64,000 nt of DNA from Primula veris. Taxonomy: Eukaryota; Streptophyta; Magnoliopsida; Ericales; Primulaceae. Position numbers and translations under genes: made by a program. The stretch's first letter is position 1; every line of letters starts with the position of its first letter. Of this stretch, positions 63,014 to 64,000 are shown piece by piece. The stretch lies in NCBI GenBank assembly GCA_963682055.1, contig OY821744.1:23660967-23724966 (forward strand), read 5' to 3'. The notes under the pieces are model-generated. The model had not been told where the DNA came from. It did no database searches and saw nothing but the letters and a program-made list of their open reading frames with translations.

Positions 63014-64000
63014 ATGCAAGAACATTACCTAAACCCTAAACCTGAAACCCTAAACCCTAAATCCAAAACCCTAAACCTAAAACCTATAAATATAAACAAA
63101 ATGTCGATAAACAAAAAAGTCGGTAGAACCCGTGTACTATCGGCCATAAATCCAAGAAAAAAAAATGACGAATATTCCCTACATATGCAAGAACATTACC
63201 TAAACCCTAAACCTGAAACCCTAAACCGTAAAACCTACAAATGTAAATAAAATGTCGAAAAACAAAAAAGTCGGTAAAACCCATGTACTATTGGCCATAA
63301 ATCCAAGAAAAAAAACTGAGGAATATTCCCTACATATGCAAGAACATTACCTAAACCTTAAACCTGAAACCCTAAACCGTAAAACCTACAAATGTAAATA
63401 AAATGTCAAAAAACAAAAAAGTCGGTAAAACCCATGTACTATTGGCCATAAATCCAAGAAAAAAAAATGAGGAATATTCCCTACATATTCAAGAACATTA
63501 CCTAAACCCTAAACGCTAAAACAAAAACCCTAAACCCTAAAACCTATAAATATAAACAAAATGTCGATAAACAAAAAAGTCGGTAGAAACCGTGTACTAT
63601 AATAGACCATAAATCCAAGAAAAAAAATGAGGAATATTCCCTACATATGCAAGAACATTACCTAAACCCTAAACCTGAAACCCTAAACCCTAAATCCAAA
63701 ACCCTAAACCCTAAAACCTATAAATATAAACAAAATGTCGATAAACAAAAAAGTCGGTAGAAACCGTGTACTATAATAGGCCATAAATTCAAGAAAAAAA
63801 ATGAGGAATATTCCATACATATGCAAGAACATTACCTAAACCCTAAACCCTAAACCCTAAACCCTAAACCTTAAACCCTAAACCCTAAACCCTAAACCCT
63901 ACAAATGTAAATAAAATGTCAAAAAACAAAAAAGTCGGTAAAACCCGTGTACTATTGGCCATAAATCCAAGAAAAAAAAATGAGGAATATTCCCTACATA
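63014..64000 (+). repeat. 1,140-bp HOR, last copy, cut by the window edge
   Basis: Tracks 61874 onward at 1,140 bp. A tail near 63,505 has lost 14 bp (two heptamers) and the tail at 63835 has gained 35 bp (five heptamers), so the next landmark ATG shifts from the expected spacing to 1,161 bp (62755 to 63916). The array continues past the right edge. Confidence 0.9.
63835..63900 (+). repeat. Longest telomeric tract in the window, nine heptamers
   Basis: Nine in-register heptamers, eight CCTAAAC and one CTTAAAC (63870-63876), followed by CCT and the next core at ACAAATG. It is the longest tail I found and sits in the last HOR copy of the window. Confidence 0.94.

Larger units (their letters stand above)
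1..64000 (+). repeat. Composite satellite array with embedded telomere-type heptamers, filling the whole window
   Basis: Every line of the window carries the same landmarks at a spacing of about 142 to 174 bp: AAAGTCGGTA, GGCCATAAATCCAAG, GAGGAATATTCC, CTACATATGCAAGAACATTA, then CCTAAACCCTAAAC. All copies share one orientation, with the C-rich telomere strand on the + strand, and I saw no inverted copy. The unit is an AT-rich core of about 116 bp plus a tail of CCCTAAA-like heptamers. CCCTAAA is the complement of the TTTAGGG telomere repeat of most plants and many algae (established knowledge), so a plant or algal nuclear chromosome is the best guess. No stretch over 300 bases departs from this pattern, so there is no room for an ordinary gene. 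Subtelomeric, interstitial and pericentromeric locations all remain possible. Confidence 0.98.

Noticed and set aside
63835..63900. A true chromosome end
   Set aside because: Only nine heptamers, including a variant unit, followed directly by another satellite core; this is an interstitial tract.
1..64000. CRISPR array
   Set aside because: Regular repeats with variable parts were considered, but units are about 160 bp, nearly identical throughout, without unique spacers, and carry eukaryotic telomere heptamers.
1..64000. TATA-box (TATAAATA), telo-box (AAACCCTAA) and AATAAA signals as promoters or polyadenylation sites
   Set aside because: These strings are part of the monomer and recur throughout the array with no associated gene.
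1..64000. Transposon or retroelement insertions within the array
   Set aside because: Scanning for breaks in the monomer pattern found only monomer-sized gains and losses and small deletions; there is no foreign sequence, terminal repeat or target-site duplication.
1..64000. Dinoflagellate origin, suggested by LNPKPETLNPK-type translations
   Set aside because: Such translations arise from any CCCTAAA-like repeat. The strongly AT-rich core does not fit a typical dinoflagellate composition, and no independent marker is present.
1..64000. Centromeric satellite bound by a CENP-B-like protein at the GTCGGTAAAACCCGTG segment
   Set aside because: The segment has weak dyad symmetry (CGG..CCG) but does not match the CENP-B box, and monomer length alone does not show centromere function.

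Overview
The window is one uninterrupted tandem-repeat (satellite) array. I found no credible protein-coding gene, RNA gene, transposon, CRISPR array or single-copy sequence anywhere in the 64 kb. Roughly 400 monomers, mostly 142 to 174 bp, run head to tail in one orientation. Each monomer has an A-rich unique core of about 116 bp followed by a tail of heptamers related to CCCTAAA. CCCTAAA is the C-rich strand of the TTTAGGG telomere repeat typical of plants and many green algae, and also found in some other protists. The window is therefore eukaryotic nuclear DNA, most plausibly from a plant or alga, in a subtelomeric, interstitial-telomeric or pericentromeric block. The species cannot be told from the sequence.

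Monomers fall into recognisable classes. Class A has ..TACAAATATAAATAAAATGTCAAAAAAC.. in its left part and usually TATTGGCC in the middle. Class B has TATAAATATAAACAAAATG and AGGCC or ATAATAGGCC. Class C carries an 8-bp deletion that creates CCTAGG. A chimeric class with a B left part and an A right part is seen only from about 54.5 to 63.2 kb. Tail length changes mostly in steps of 7 bp, commonly 5, 6 or 8 heptamers.

The array is organised as successive higher-order repeat (HOR) domains. These are: about 1 to 8.9 kb, a 2,549-bp (16-monomer) HOR; 8,895 to 13,002, a 1,424-bp (9-monomer) HOR in three copies; about 13.3 to 15.7 kb, a 965-bp (6-monomer) HOR; about 15.7 to 27.4 kb, a mosaic of duplicated blocks with offsets of 636, 1,927, 2,370 and 3,820 bp; 27,407 to about 38.2 kb, a 3,375-bp (21-monomer) HOR; about 41 to 54 kb, a nested 3,410-bp / 1,131-bp HOR; and about 54.5 to 64 kb, an 1,139 to 1,140-bp HOR with chimeric monomers. 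This pattern is what repeated unequal exchange and segmental amplification produce.

Many short open frames of about 65 codons recur, but they are by-products of monomer periodicity unless shown otherwise. One feature deserves attention: in the 8-heptamer tails, the two heptamers that would place a TAA stop in that frame are exactly the two that are degenerate. Nothing here resembles a gene system; the interest lies in the composite telomere-satellite architecture and its turnover. All offsets were counted by hand from marker variants, and block edges given as 'about' are good to within roughly one monomer.
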